DNA of 64,000 nt from Cristatella mucedo (GCA_009760855.2 WPIO01000001.1:22242001-22306000); one strand, 5' to 3'. Counted from the stretch's first letter, positions 25,501 through 33,929 are shown. Notes: generated from the sequence alone by a model not told the origin. Made by a program: numbers and translations.

Positions 25501-26916
25501 TGACTAAGCGATATCGATTGGTAGCTCAGGCGTGGTGTTCAGCCTACATCATCGCCGACCTTATCAGTAAAACTCAGGCTCTTTGGAATGTGCTACAGCA
25601 GAAGAGACAACGCAGAAGTGGTGGCCCTTTATGCCTGACCCGATATGGAAAGTCATTAAGAATGTTTAATCGTGATGGAACGTCTGAAAAAGTATACATA
25701 CAAGCAAGATATGTGTCTGTTTTTGGTCTGTCAATGCATATTTGCACAAGCTACGAATAACTTTAGTGTGCCTGGAATCGTAGAAGAACCCCTTTTTACC
25801 CGGACAATTTACAGCCACAACAGAGGCGGCCATACCGCACGGATTTTGTTGTAGTGAGTGTATATATGGGTGTTAACTGACCTTAGAACAACTTATCTAC
25901 CTCGTGCAGCAGCTACAGGATTGGCCGCATATGAGAACCTAACATGTACAAAGAGCATAAAGTGAGTCTGTCTTTACTTAAGAACTGCTACTTTTGATAG
26001 ACTTCATGGCTGAAAACGGCTTATAATTTGTACATACATCAGCCTCTGAGCTGCACACTTGCAATTACTCATCATCTGGCAATGGGTCCTGCAAGTGGGT
26101 CCTAGGTATGTAAAGAGTGATGTCCACATTAAAGCCTTTTTTATTGTTGTTGAGACTCGGCCACTACTTGCTCGAAACTTGCCCAGGTGCAGCTGGAGAT
26201 ACAACTGATCTGTTGAGTAGATCTCAAAGATATGACTGCAGTATCACATGGTGTTCTCTAATAAGTGACCTAAACTTCAGCTGGTCATCGTTGAGTGGAT
26301 AAATGAGAATTTTTGTCGTATTATTGTTTGAAGAGCACTGAACAGTTTTAGGCATTGCTTATTTCTTGATAGTCACCCTATACATCATGTACGTGACTTC
26401 AAAGGGTACTTAGATCTGTTATGGTGCTGTGTAATTCAGTGGGTCCTGTTCGTGCGTTCGAAGATTCTTTGACATGCCATTCAAAATGGGATTATTTATC
26501 AAATTTGAAGTTACTATTTATGTTCCCAATCAGTCTTGTGTTTGCAATGCTTGAACGGTCCACCTAGGCAGGGAATCGAGTGCTAAGCTTTCAACTTGTG
26601 TAGATACTAAGTTCATATTCTAGTTTGTTTCGTTGACTCTTTTCCAGTACATGTTTTTAAAGACTTCTTCTTTGAAATGCACCTGAAACTTTTTGAGTTC
26701 CGAAAGATTGTGCTCGGTTTTGTGTTTTAGTTTTGTTTAGCTTGTTGCCCGTTGTAATATACTGAAATCCGAATTTGTATCTTTGCTGCTGTTTCTACGT
26801 TAAGTTCTGTGCGTTTATAGCTGAAGAGGATGCAAGAAATGCTTGCTCGCATGCAAGCGCAGCTGAGTGTCCAGCCCAATGGTAGTGTCAATGGAGGACA
26901 GGGTCACTCAGTGTGA
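6705..26916 (+). CDS. Septin gene 1, SEPTIN2-group GTPase (10 coding exons, first exon missing)
   Basis: Spliced CDS: 6705-6810, 12260-12346, 12458-12581, 12668-12802, 14792-14909, 17563-17664, 19109-19254, 20858-20947, 24707-24803, 26821-26916. All internal boundaries are GT-AG and the phases join without a break to give 366 residues plus TGA, close to the usual size of about 360 for the group. Domains in order: [17 protein letters not shown] and the polybasic helix [10 protein letters not shown] (lipid binding), P-loop GESGLGKS, switch I with the catalytic-type Thr (KLTVKI), [11 protein letters not shown], the septin-unique element around [14 protein letters not shown], and a short C-terminal coiled coil ([15 protein letters not shown]) ending in GHSV. 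This C-terminal layout is typical of SEPTIN1/2/4/5. From family knowledge, such septins bind GTP, assemble into hetero-oligomeric filaments at the cell cortex and act in cytokinesis and membrane scaffolding. The start Met is not in the first exon seen: an in-frame TAG lies directly before it, so a short upstream exon must exist. Confidence 0.95.
6811..8370 (+). other. Septin 1 intron, left part
   Basis: Intronic sequence without a recognised element. It is moderately GC-rich near 6900-7600, and its open frames are not protein-like. Confidence 0.6.
8375..8773 (+). mobile_element. LINE A 3' end with full hairpin and (ATT)n
   Basis: Begins with the family A C-terminal code ([20 protein letters not shown]) in broken frame. 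It has the 3' UTR repeats CATGCTG...CCACATTTGCATGCTGACCC, then the hairpin at about 8693-8733 and ATT repeats to 8770. Confidence 0.88.
9200..9285 (+). mobile_element. LINE A 3' tail stub
   Basis: gcagcaaatgtagagcgcc, then the stem partner gagggcactttatcaagtgc and an ATT-rich tail. It is directly followed by a LINE B copy. Confidence 0.8.
9286..9740 (+). mobile_element. LINE B, C-terminal RT end and 3' UTR
   Basis: Reads [51 protein letters not shown], then non-conserved sequence with [16 protein letters not shown] and a 3' end acacccacatggtctttatg. This is a second LINE family, also L2/CR1-like but with a different 3' end from family A. It is the clearest of eight copies here. Confidence 0.82.
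9745..10257 (+). other. Septin 1 intron; holds an unnamed repeat at 10008-10110
   Basis: The stretch 10008-10110 (tcgatctaccaaggctcaac...tccggtttgcatccgg) recurs at 61463-61562 with scattered changes. Otherwise nothing is recognised. Confidence 0.55.
10258..10412 (+). mobile_element. tRNA-derived SINE family 1, 5' truncated
   Basis: B-box-like GATTCGAATCC near 10310, body taaggctcttctgctgct, 3' end AATCAGCTAGTATTA. The first part of the head is lost. Confidence 0.8.
10474..10508. repeat. (CT)n microsatellite
   Basis: Uninterrupted CT run of about 34 bp in a septin 1 intron. Confidence 0.95.
10510..12259 (+). other. Septin 1 intron, no recognised element
   Basis: AT-richer intronic sequence. 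I found no known repeat, RNA gene or convincing open frame. Confidence 0.55.
12260..12346 (+). CDS. Septin 1 exon, P-loop
   Basis: Flanked by gcattgtag and gtgagt. It completes the Gly of GESGLGKST and runs through [16 protein letters not shown]. It leaves in phase 1. Confidence 0.95.
12458..12581 (+). CDS. Septin 1 exon, switch I and switch II
   Basis: Starts after ttcgtag and ends at gtattg, with phase 1 entry and phase 2 exit. It encodes [18 protein letters not shown] (the Thr aligns with human SEPTIN2 Thr78) and [15 protein letters not shown]. The alternative acceptor at about 12403 would add an in-frame break and does not match the family. Confidence 0.94.
12668..12802 (+). CDS. Septin 1 exon, [10 protein letters not shown] region
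   Basis: Acceptor tttgtag, donor GG|gtaggc, phase 2 at both ends. It carries [19 protein letters not shown] and [17 protein letters not shown], the beta-4 core of the septin G domain. Confidence 0.95.
12803..13525 (+). other. Septin 1 intron, no recognised element
   Basis: Nothing recognised before the LINE that starts at about 13530. Confidence 0.5.
13530..14352 (+). mobile_element. LINE A copy in septin 1 intron, with 3' hairpin
   Basis: Contains [24 protein letters not shown], [38 protein letters not shown] and [13 protein letters not shown] traces across several frames. The 3' UTR and hairpin (gaagcgcttagaaagagatt...gagggcgctttatcaag) end at about 14346. It is sense to the host gene. 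Confidence 0.88.
14353..14502 (+). other. Septin 1 intron spacer
   Basis: Short unassigned sequence between a LINE and a SINE. Confidence 0.5.
14503..14757 (+). mobile_element. tRNA-derived SINE family 1, degenerate
   Basis: Diverged head (aaggtggcttagttcctta), weak B box (GGTTTTAATCC near 14641), body gtttaggctcttctgctgtt, 3' end ATCAGCTAGTACT. It lies 34 bp before the septin AKAD exon. Confidence 0.65.
14792..14909 (+). CDS. Septin 1 exon, G4 AKAD motif
   Basis: Follows a pyrimidine tract and ends at AAG|gtagat in phase 0. It encodes [20 protein letters not shown] and [16 protein letters not shown] gives guanine specificity. Confidence 0.95.
14910..16261 (+). other. Septin 1 intron, no recognised element
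   Basis: No repeat family or protein-like frame recognised. Confidence 0.5.
16270..16667. mobile_element. hAT-type MITE with perfect 8-bp target duplication
   Basis: 398 bp flanked by AGCTACTC at 16262-16269 and again at 16668-16675. Ends CAGAGGTTGGCAAACTT and AAGTTTGCCGACCTCCTG form imperfect terminal inverted repeats with CAG/CTG tips. This is the hAT pattern. There is no transposase frame, so it is non-autonomous. It lies inside a septin 1 intron. Confidence 0.85.
16676..17562 (+). other. Septin 1 intron, no recognised element
   Basis: No recognised repeat or gene. Confidence 0.5.
17563..17664 (+). CDS. Septin 1 exon, acidic loop
   Basis: 34 residues, phase 0 at both ends (attgtag| ... 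AAG|gtctgt). It contains [20 protein letters not shown], the acidic DEDEDF stretch typical of SEPTIN2/4/5. Confidence 0.94.
17836..18560 (+). pseudogene. Tc1/mariner-type transposase remnant
   Basis: Broken frames read [18 protein letters not shown] (around the second catalytic Asp), [19 protein letters not shown] (the DNDPKH motif) and [10 protein letters not shown], then a stop where Trp is expected, then DEIDRAL. These motifs in this order define Tc1/mariner DDE transposases. Frameshifts and stops make it inactive. It sits in a septin 1 intron in sense orientation. Confidence 0.88.
18620..19108 (+). other. Septin 1 intron, no recognised element
   Basis: Nothing identified apart from AT-rich sequence. 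Confidence 0.5.
19109..19254 (+). CDS. Septin 1 exon, septin-unique element
   Basis: Acceptor acttttag, donor AT|gtgagt. It encodes [20 protein letters not shown] and [18 protein letters not shown], the septin-specific G-interface region. Phase 2 exit. Confidence 0.95.
19295..19475 (+). mobile_element. tRNA-derived SINE family 1, well preserved
   Basis: TGGCTCACTAGGTAAG A-box region, perfect B box GGTTCGAATCC at 19359-19369, body taaaaggctcttttgccgct, 3' end AATCAGCTAGCATTTTTTT. The head folds like a tRNA acceptor and T arm, but the body shows it is a SINE. Confidence 0.88.
19476..19880 (+). other. Septin 1 intron spacer
   Basis: No recognised element. Confidence 0.45.
19885..20800 (+). mobile_element. 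LINE A 3' half with a 225-codon open RT C-terminus
   Basis: Open frame 19892-20569 spans the RT thumb and C-terminal domain ([80 protein letters not shown]) and ends in TAFSGSL. The 3' UTR, hairpin and ATT tail end at about 20800, only 58 bp before a septin exon. The palm with YADD is absent, so the copy is 5' truncated. It is one of the least decayed family A copies. Confidence 0.92.
20858..20947 (+). CDS. Septin 1 exon, THMQDL/HYENFR
   Basis: Lies directly after a LINE 3' tail. Acceptor gttttag, donor CC|gtaagt. It encodes [20 protein letters not shown] and ERLTGKRGS, the end of the G domain. Confidence 0.94.
20948..21935 (+). other. Septin 1 intron, no recognised element
   Basis: Open frames at 21103-21499 are not protein-like to me. 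Confidence 0.5.
21940..22480 (+). mobile_element. Very old LINE A-related RT fragment
   Basis: Traces of the family A order remain: [31 protein letters not shown], [11 protein letters not shown] and [12 protein letters not shown]. It is much more diverged than other copies and has no tail. Confidence 0.7.
22485..24706 (+). other. Septin 1 intron, no recognised element
   Basis: Long intronic stretch. Frames such as 23407-23751 have no recognisable homology. Confidence 0.5.
24707..24803 (+). CDS. Septin 1 exon, linker to coiled coil
   Basis: Acceptor ctctgtag, donor GAG|gtaatg. It encodes 32 residues from MKKRSTAYA to [10 protein letters not shown]; the last part starts the coiled coil. Confidence 0.9.
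25070..25345 (-). pseudogene. Tc1/mariner-like (family T) C-terminal fragment, inverted
   Basis: On the minus strand it matches the 3' portion seen at 28270-28440 and 56870-57010 (ggtcagctactggtctaggc on plus) and the ...LEQKRY equivalent of [10 protein letters not shown]. It faces the plus-strand fragment that starts at about 25350. Confidence 0.6.
25350..25865 (+). pseudogene. Tc1/mariner-like (family T) transposase fragment
   Basis: Reads [20 protein letters not shown], then after stops [22 protein letters not shown] plus LWNVLQ are the Tc1/mariner C-terminal signatures. Together with 25070-25345 it forms a head-to-head inverted pair inside a septin 1 intron. Confidence 0.78.
25870..26820 (+). 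other. Septin 1 last intron, no recognised element
   Basis: Nothing identified. Confidence 0.5.
26821..26916 (+). CDS. Septin 1 last coding exon
   Basis: Acceptor gtttatag, then [15 protein letters not shown] and a short [14 protein letters not shown] tail with TGA at 26914-26916. The coiled coil is short, as in SEPTIN2 and unlike SEPTIN6/7. Confidence 0.93.
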   Translation: MKRMQEMLARMQAQLSVQPNGSVNGGQGHSV

Positions 26917-27790
26917 TTCTTGAAGCTTTTCTATTTCATACTGTCAATACTGAGGTGAGAAGGGTGTCTTATCAAGAACCTCAGACTAGTCGGCATACCG
27001 TGCTATCATCGGAGGGCAAATCGCATTGCTTCACAGATTCTCTTTTTTTGTGTTCAGGTATGCGCAAAGAAGCTAGGCACAAAGAGAAACCACTATTTAC
27101 CGAAAATGCTTCCTCTCCCTGAGTAGATCTGCATCCAGCCACAGACAAACTGCCATGGATGACTTTTTCGTACCACAACAGCATGTGGCAGCTTGCTTAG
27201 CTGCTATTAGGTGCTATATGGTGTATATACATATATGTATGTATACATACTTATCTGACTCGAGGCAGCACATCCTCTTTGTTGATTATTTTAGATTGTG
27301 CATCTTTATGTAATGGCATTATGGACTGCATGTCCGGAGAGTGCATAGTCTTATTTCCTTGTCTCTCGGCACAATGACTGCTGCCGGCTGTCAATATGTC
27401 GAGGGAGTGTGTAGTCTGTTTGACTCTCTCTGCATCATCATGATTGAGTCTGCAATGTATGCCGAGTCAGATGTTTTAACAACCCAGTTATACACAATCG
27501 CCAGACATGTGCAGCCTATAGCTGCTTATAACACAAGAAGTGGTAGATTTTGTAACATCTCGTTATTGCTTGTCGTGGTAGACAGTACACGGCAGGCATT
27601 ACGAACTTGGTTGTCATTGGGCTTCACCTAACCAGCCAGTTGAGGTAGTGCAGTGCTGATTATACCACTAGTTTTTGTAATCATTGGACAGCAATGCACA
27701 CAAAAAGCAATGTGTAAGCCCGTTAGCCTGCATGTGCTCTCACAGCAATGTATTTTATAGCATGACGTACTGCCTTCATGATTAAAACTT
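26917..27790 (+). other. Likely 3' UTR of septin 1
   Basis: This stretch follows the stop codon and contains no recognised repeat. An ATTAAA polyadenylation-type hexamer sits at 27781-27786; I saw no AATAAA before it. The open frames here (for example 27341-27631) are unlike any known protein. Extent is inferred from the hexamer only. Confidence 0.45.
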
Positions 27791-28084
27791 TTGTAGCACA
27801 CTGCTAAGTGTGTGAAGCAGAAATAATCTTGTGGACTTGGATCTGTGGCTCAAGCTTAGGTTTGTCTTTCCATAGTCATATGCATGTATCTGTGATGGCA
27901 ACAAAATATCTGCTAAAACCTAGTGGTCAGTCAATGAATCAATTTTGGACTTTCCCCTTACAATTTGGTAACGCCACATGTGTGCTCATGTCTACGGTGC
28001 TTATGCTCCACAGAATAGGCATTTTTCCGAATCTGCCGAAGATATGAGCAACCCTGGAAATGAGCATTTAGCAAACGAAATTAT

Positions 28085-28765
28085 CTGTACACTCGGGTGC
28101 CAAAAAATCCTTGCAGTATGGCCACTGCTGCTTTTGCTATAAACTCGTTAGGATAAAAAGAGGGTTATGTACGATGCTAGGCGTACTGAAGTTACGCGAA
28201 GCATGGGAAAATATTTGACAACCAAAACTAACACATGCTATAGGTCTGTATGCGTTTAGTGTGATGTACTAACAAAATTCTATATGACCTCTCTTGGCTG
28301 GCTAGGAATAGAGGCTGCCAGCTTCTGGGTTGTCTCTTCTGCTGTAGCACATTCCAAAGAGGCCGAGTGTTATTGAAAAAAGTCGGCTACTGGTGTAGGC
28401 TGAACACTGGGCCTCAGCCGGCCGTCGATATCGCTCAATAGTCGTTCTACGGGTTCAAATTAGGCAACTTGCTGAGCTACTTAACCAGCACCAAACAATG
28501 ATTCCTCAAATGGCTGGCAGCCTTTACTTCTGCCTAGACCAGGAAGGTCATAAACAGCCGCGGTGGGACGACGTCACACTAAAACCATACACACCAAACT
28601 GCGTGTTTGGATTGTCAATAAATACTTTCGCATGCATCGCATGACTTAATCGTTAAAAACCCTCTTGTTACCGGACCGAATATACTGCAGCAGCGGCCAT
28701 ACTTTGAGGAATGTTAAACCTAAAACAGCCGCCATTTTAAAACCCCGATACATTTTGAGAACACG
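28085..28765 (-). mobile_element. Family T Tc1/mariner-like element with long terminal inverted repeats
   Basis: The left arm (about 28105-28225, cagtatggccactgctgc...gcatgggaaaatatttgac) is the inverted complement of the right arm (about 28600-28735, tattgacaa...gcagcagcggccatac). Between them, on the minus strand, lies a decayed transposase C-terminus matching 25575-25620. At about 680 bp it is internally deleted, since a full element would need over 1 kb. Confidence 0.75.
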
Positions 28766-28879
28766 GTAGTAAAGAACTTCATCGTGGACATTTTTCTGTG
28801 CATAAATATGGGGTATTCCCACGATGTTAATAACCCTTATCAATTCCAAATCCAGTTGTCTCAGTGGTAGTTGGTGCTG

Positions 28880-29080
28880 CTGTGCAATTCTGTGGACACG
28901 GGAGCATAGCCAGTTAGTAAGGCCGTGTTAGTAGCACTTCGCAAGCAAGAGCCGTGTTAGTAGCACTTCGCAAGCAAGAGATTAGCCGCAGGAAGATTAC
29001 TCATTGGCTTGGAGTGAGTGAAGGCAGTGTGAATTTAAATCCAGCTATGTACGCCAGGAGAAGTTCATGTCAAGCTGATG
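28880..29080 (+). pseudogene. Possible transposase N-terminal HTH fragment with a 29-bp tandem duplication
   Basis: The frame from 28951 reads AVLVALRKQEISRRKITHWL then GVSEGSV, which resembles the helix-turn-helix of Tc1-type transposases. The unit at 28922-28950 is repeated exactly at 28951-28979. No downstream catalytic part follows. Confidence 0.4.
28922..28979. repeat. Perfect 29-bp tandem duplication
   Basis: Two identical adjacent copies beginning gccgtgttagtagcacttcg. The lack of any difference implies a recent event. Confidence 0.95.
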
Positions 29081-29289
29081 TAGCCTGTGGCCCTTAAACT
29101 AAAAATCGCATTCCATTGCCCTCTAACCGACCACTCCGACACTTTAATTTAAGTTGCTCTTCGGTTGACTACAAGCTACCGCAGGGAAGGCAGTTAACAG
29201 TTGACCGACGGGTGACTCTTCTTCGCCTTGCCGATTCGAGCACCTTCCTGTGACTAGAGGCGAAGGCCCGGTGACTCAGTAATGAAACG

Positions 29290-29515
29290 TGACGTATCTA
29301 CGTCTGTAACGCTACGGAGACCAAGTGGGTGTGACGCATGAGTTTTTTTTTATTTGCGCACTTGAAGCCAAAGCGACTTTCGGAGCAAATTCGGTAGCCA
29401 AAGGACTTCATCTCGCACAACAAAGAGAGAAGCATAGCTGAGTCAGGAGGCCAGATGTAGTGAATATCATGAAAGTCGGCTCTGGACGGCTGGAAAGGAT
29501 GCGCCACAGCCAGCT
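29290..29515 (-). mobile_element. LINE B 3' fragment
   Basis: Minus-strand reading matches FHDIHYIWPPDSAML and ESRFGFKCA, equivalent to the LINE B 3' region at 9520-9660. Confidence 0.75.
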
Positions 29516-29585
29516 TTACAAGTGAACAGTTAAATCAGCTAATATTTCATTCTATTTTTGTTTCATCCTGTACGTACATAACGTC

Positions 29586-29734
29586 GAGCTGGTTTGGTCT
29601 AGCGGTAAAGGTGCTCGCCCCGACCAAGGTCTGACCGAGGTCGTGGGCTCGAGCCCCGAGGCATATGTGAAGCGCCTGAATAGAGATTAAGTTTTCTTGG
29701 GGCGCCATATAAATGATTTATTTATTTATTTATT
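29586..29734 (+). mobile_element. tRNA-SINE family 2 with LINE A-like 3' hairpin
   Basis: Flanked by AACGTC at 29580-29585 and 29735-29740. Head: TGGTCTAGCGGTAAAGG (A box region) and GGGCTCGAGCCCC (B box region). 3' part: gtgaagcgcctgaatagagattaag...ggggcgcc, the same fold as the LINE A tail, then a TTTA/ATTT run. Confidence 0.88.
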
Positions 29735-29740
29735 AACGTC

Positions 29741-31220
29741 CTTGTATTAACAGGTACGCAATTATCTCCCTGTGTAATGCCACAAATCCATGAAGGCTAA
29801 ATATTTGTAGAGCTGTACGATTTTCCGTAGAGCACTCAATATCTCAGTTGGTTTTATCCGTCCAAGGGCCTTTCTCTCAAGCAACCAAGAAAACGTGAGA
29901 AGCCTAGCGGAGTAAGTAAAGAAAACCTGATTTTTCAGATCCCATAATTAACTTCTCACCCGAGCAACCCGCATCATTGTAGGTTCAGCTGATACCATTG
30001 CATTGCATGTCATTTTCCAGAATCTTTGCAGCTTTTGATCATCTTACAATAACATAGTGGATACAGCTCATCGATTCACTAGTAAAAGTAAATTTTCACG
30101 AGTAAAAACTTGATTGCCCTCGATCTACTGATTTTAGTTGATTGTGCCATTCAATACCCGGTTCTTCGCACAGTGCCCGATTGAAACAAATGAAAATGCC
30201 TACTCGGTCGAAACTTGCTGACTCTGCGTAGCACCGTGACTAGAATGCTTAGCCAAACTTGGCTGAGGAACCTGGCTGTATGGTTAATCTATTCCTGACC
30301 TTAATAATGCTCATGGCTGAGAGACAGCCTGCTGCTTTTACCAAAGACCACAAGTGCAGCGACCTTCCAACTGGTTAAAAAAAATTTGCTTATTGTGAGC
30401 GTCAAAATCAGGCACGAATAGCAGTTAGGCTGCTAAGCTGGTCTCAGCTGACCTGATTGACTATAACGAGGGCCTTAATGCCGGAAAAATCTGTCCTTAG
30501 AACGAATCTTCACTAATGTGTCACCTTTAATAACACAGGACTCCGACAACGGGATCCTTGTTAAAAACCCCATACAGCCGCAAAAGCTGTGCGTTATGAT
30601 ATATATAGTGCGTTGGGACCAACCATGAAGAGACTAGCGACTGTACCACCATCGCGGTATAAAATGGTAGCAAAAGAAGTTTTCGCACTGAGAATCAAAT
30701 CATAAACATTGCATTCATTGTTAACCAAATCAAGGCTAACAATTTTTACTACGAGGTAGTACCAACATGATGAAGTAATACATGTTGCAAATTGTTCAAG
30801 CTGCCACCTATGGTAGCCTACTGAGAGTAAAAACAAACGTGCAAAATTAACTACTTAAGTGGTGTCAAGTCGTTTCAGGAATAGGTACAGTTTCTAAGGA
30901 TACTTTTTGGTAGCGCCGTCGGCAAACGGTAACGTAAGAATTTTTGGATGTGCCAAGTACCCTTCTCAAAAATGCATCAACTATGTCGGGCTCTTTTTCA
31001 GGATTAGTCAGGATTGATACACTAATGCTTTATTTGCGTGGGCCAGACCTGGTTTGAGACTATGCAAGAAATCCATTGAGCGAGAAACCACTCAATTATG
31101 TTTTCTGATGAAACTCCCTTGGTATCTAAAACCGCCGTTGGGTTAATTCCGTTTTTACCATATCATTGATTTCTTGCATCGATTTGAATCGTGTAAGGCC
31201 AGTGGTTGAACATGTCAAAC
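29741..31220. other. Intergenic, nothing recognised
   Basis: No repeat family, RNA gene or protein-like frame that I can support. Confidence 0.5.
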
Positions 31221-31224
31221 TGCA

Positions 31225-31315
31225 TGTTTAAAGCAAATGTAAAGCGCCCAGAAAGAGATTGAGTTCCCTGAGGGCGCTTTATTAAGTGCATTATTATTAT
31301 TAATATTATTATTAA
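31225..31315 (+). mobile_element. LINE A 3' tail stub
   Basis: gcaaatgtaaagcgcccaga, loop, gagggcgctttattaagtgc and ATT repeats. Confidence 0.85.
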
Positions 31316-31319
31316 AGCC

Positions 31320-31960
31320 CTTGACGGTTGCCGAGAAAATGACTAACACGGGTGAGATACATTGTTACAGAGGAATTACCTGACGAATCCAGTATGTATT
31401 GCGTTGTAGCTTCTCAGATGATGACGAAAAATAATATCCTTCTACATTTGACGCCTATTTTGGAAGCCAAAATAGCGATGGATGCTGCAAAACCAGTTCA
31501 GGTCACGAAAAATCCAAGCTGTTAGCATGCACAATGACTTAGAAATATTGCAAGCTCATGCAAATCACACATTTTTGGTTTTATTGTGTGGGCCAAAAGT
31601 TCATGAAATGCTGGAATATATCTTGATCTTCCAGGGGCACGAAATTGTTATGCCAGTAGAATAATTTCATCCTGGGAGTGGCCAGGATGAAGCCTAGAAT
31701 GAGGCCAGACATAGATAGCACAGATGTTGCCTAAGGCAGCCAATTACAGGAACATGAAGTGGTGTATCGGACGCCACGCCCCGCTAGATCGATTCAGAGG
31801 GTAAGAGCCAGTTGGCGCCCCTTCCCGGCTCATATGCCCATGAATTTCATCAGCCAAGCAAGCGCTTTTTTCGTTTACTAAGTACGTCGTCAGGTGCAGA
31901 AGCCCCATCCATTTTAACTAGCAGACGAGAGATCGGAAAATTTAGGCTAAACTTCGACCC
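31320..31960. other. Intergenic, nothing recognised
   Basis: No supported feature. Confidence 0.45.
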
Positions 31961-31967
31961 CTATGGT

Positions 31968-32085
31968 TTCCGGAAGCTCTTTTGGAGGTTCTTGCAGAAG
32001 CTCTTGCGGAAGCTCTTCAGGGTGCTCTTGCGGAAGCTCTTGCGGTAGCTCTTTGGAAGCTCTTTCGGAAGCTCTTTGGAAGCGA
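31968..32085. repeat. Minisatellite built on TTGCGGAAGCTC
   Basis: About nine imperfect 12-15 bp units (ggaagctctt, with tgcgg/ttcgg/tgcag variants). A stray unit, tcttgcggaagctcttcg, occurs at about 32630-32647. Confidence 0.9.
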
Positions 32086-32221
32086 GCAAAATATTTGGGT
32101 AGCATTCATACGAGGCATTGGCCGAGCAAGTTGGAAGACCTGAGGCCTGCAGCGGCGGTGGCTGTGAGCAACCAGTTCTCTAGCTGCGATTATTAACGAC
32201 TGCTCATGCCTCCTTTCCAGC

Positions 32222-32300
32222 AGCTGCCAAGTGCCTAGAAAGAGATTTCGTTCTCTCTGGATGTTTTGGAAATGTATTACTGCAATCATTATTATTTCTA
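32222..32300 (+). mobile_element. Degenerate LINE A tail
   Basis: gtgcctagaaagagatttcgttctctctgg followed by an ATT-poor remnant. It is a weak match to the hairpin. Confidence 0.5.
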
Positions 32301-32304
32301 TCAA

Positions 32305-33925
32305 CAACTTCCTTGTGGACAGGAGGGCTGGAAGTGGGATGGAGCAGGATAAATTGCCCAAAGAAACATATTGTAATCTAATCATCTCAATGTACGTCAG
32401 ACGACAGAGTATGGAGAAAGCAGACAGCAGACTAGTCACTCCAATCCAGTAAGCACGACTACGTAAGCACAATTACGCACATCAATGGTTACCTTGACAA
32501 GATTACGGTGTGCACTCGAGTGAGCCCACTTGCAAAATCACAAGCATCGCCCAGAAGCATTACCGAATTATGTAAGCTACAGTAGGTTGTACATGAGCAG
32601 CAGCATGCCGAAGACAAACGACGTTTCCGCTCTTGCGGAAGCTCTTCGTCAGTGATGCTATTGTGGGTAGCAATGCCGCGTGGTACACATTTTCCTCCGG
32701 ATAATGTGACCTTTGCGTCGCTCTGCAAGCCACCGCCGAGTCCGAGGAGGAGGATATAGCAACTCCAACGACTTTGTTAATACTAAATACAATCATTATG
32801 AGAATGCATATTTTAAGCGTGAGCCGGAGCGAGCGTTTAATTGAGTCCGACGGAAGTCACCAACCGTATCGTACGCAACATTCGGGCACTTGCTAATTCG
32901 GGCCTTTTCGCATTTGCTAATCCAGCGTTGCTGTTAGCGCCGCCTGAAAGATTTCGAGCGCTGTCCAGTTACCATCTGGATTATTGCGCGCGTTAGGTCC
33001 CGGCTCATTGCATACGCTGTGCCGCTACCCGAAATAGTGCGGTTCGCGCGGACATAATACTACGTGGCTGAGCCGAAGCCGAAAGGTATGCCACGATCCG
33101 GTGGTGGAAATAGCGCTGGGAAAGGAGTACAGGATGCGCCGCTATCGCTAGGGTTAAGCCAAAGCCGTGCGATAGACTACCGGCTGTACTCCAGCAGCTA
33201 GTAGTCCAGAAGTGGAGCCGATACGAGCTTGGCTGCACTTCGCTGAAACTACAGCGCGAGCTCAACCGGATAGGTCTGCACTAATTAAAACGAGAAACCC
33301 GTCCTTTCCTTCGTGACGCCGCAAGATGGTGGCACTTGTGACGCAAGGCGGCGAGGTGGCGCAGCGTTGTCTTCCGCGATCGGTACTTTCGGGAGTGACG
33401 TGTAATAGACGAATAATGTACGCCGACTATGACTCGGGAAAGTGAGTCCGCGGGCGGTGAGCTGCTCGTTATGACTGATAATTATTATTCGCGGTTGCTG
33501 AATTGTAAAGGCTACGGAACCAATCGTGCGATAATCTATGGCCAACGTCGCACAAGAGCCGACGCCACGAGATAGATGGTCGGTTGCGATTCCAGAATTG
33601 ACACCTGCATTCGAGCTCGTTTGAGCGTTAGGCCACGGAGCCAATGGTGTAGGGCATGGCCGCTGTTGAACGCCTGTAACAACCCTCCACTGCTTTTCTT
33701 ATAGATTTGTCCACGCTGTAGATACGGACTTGTAATGTTGCTGCACCTTCGAGTCGCTAGCCGCGACGCTAGGTTTAAGGCGTCGCTGGTCGCGCGTCGG
33801 AACGCTGGAGCGAGCAGCGCTACGAAGAGCTACACTTTTTGCGCCCTCTAGTTCTTCCTGGACGCGCAAGCCGCTGCGTCCCGTTATGCTAAGGAGGAAC
33901 AATATCAATTGGTTAGTTGTTACTA
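32305..33925. other. Intergenic, nothing recognised
   Basis: It is GC-richer at 32900-33880 and holds no open frame I can relate to a protein. Confidence 0.45.
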
Positions 33926-33929
33926 GCAC

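Noticed and set aside
33285-33644. 119-codon minus frame as a gene
   Set aside because: No recognisable similarity, no splice or promoter support, and GC-rich sequence with open frames on both strands.
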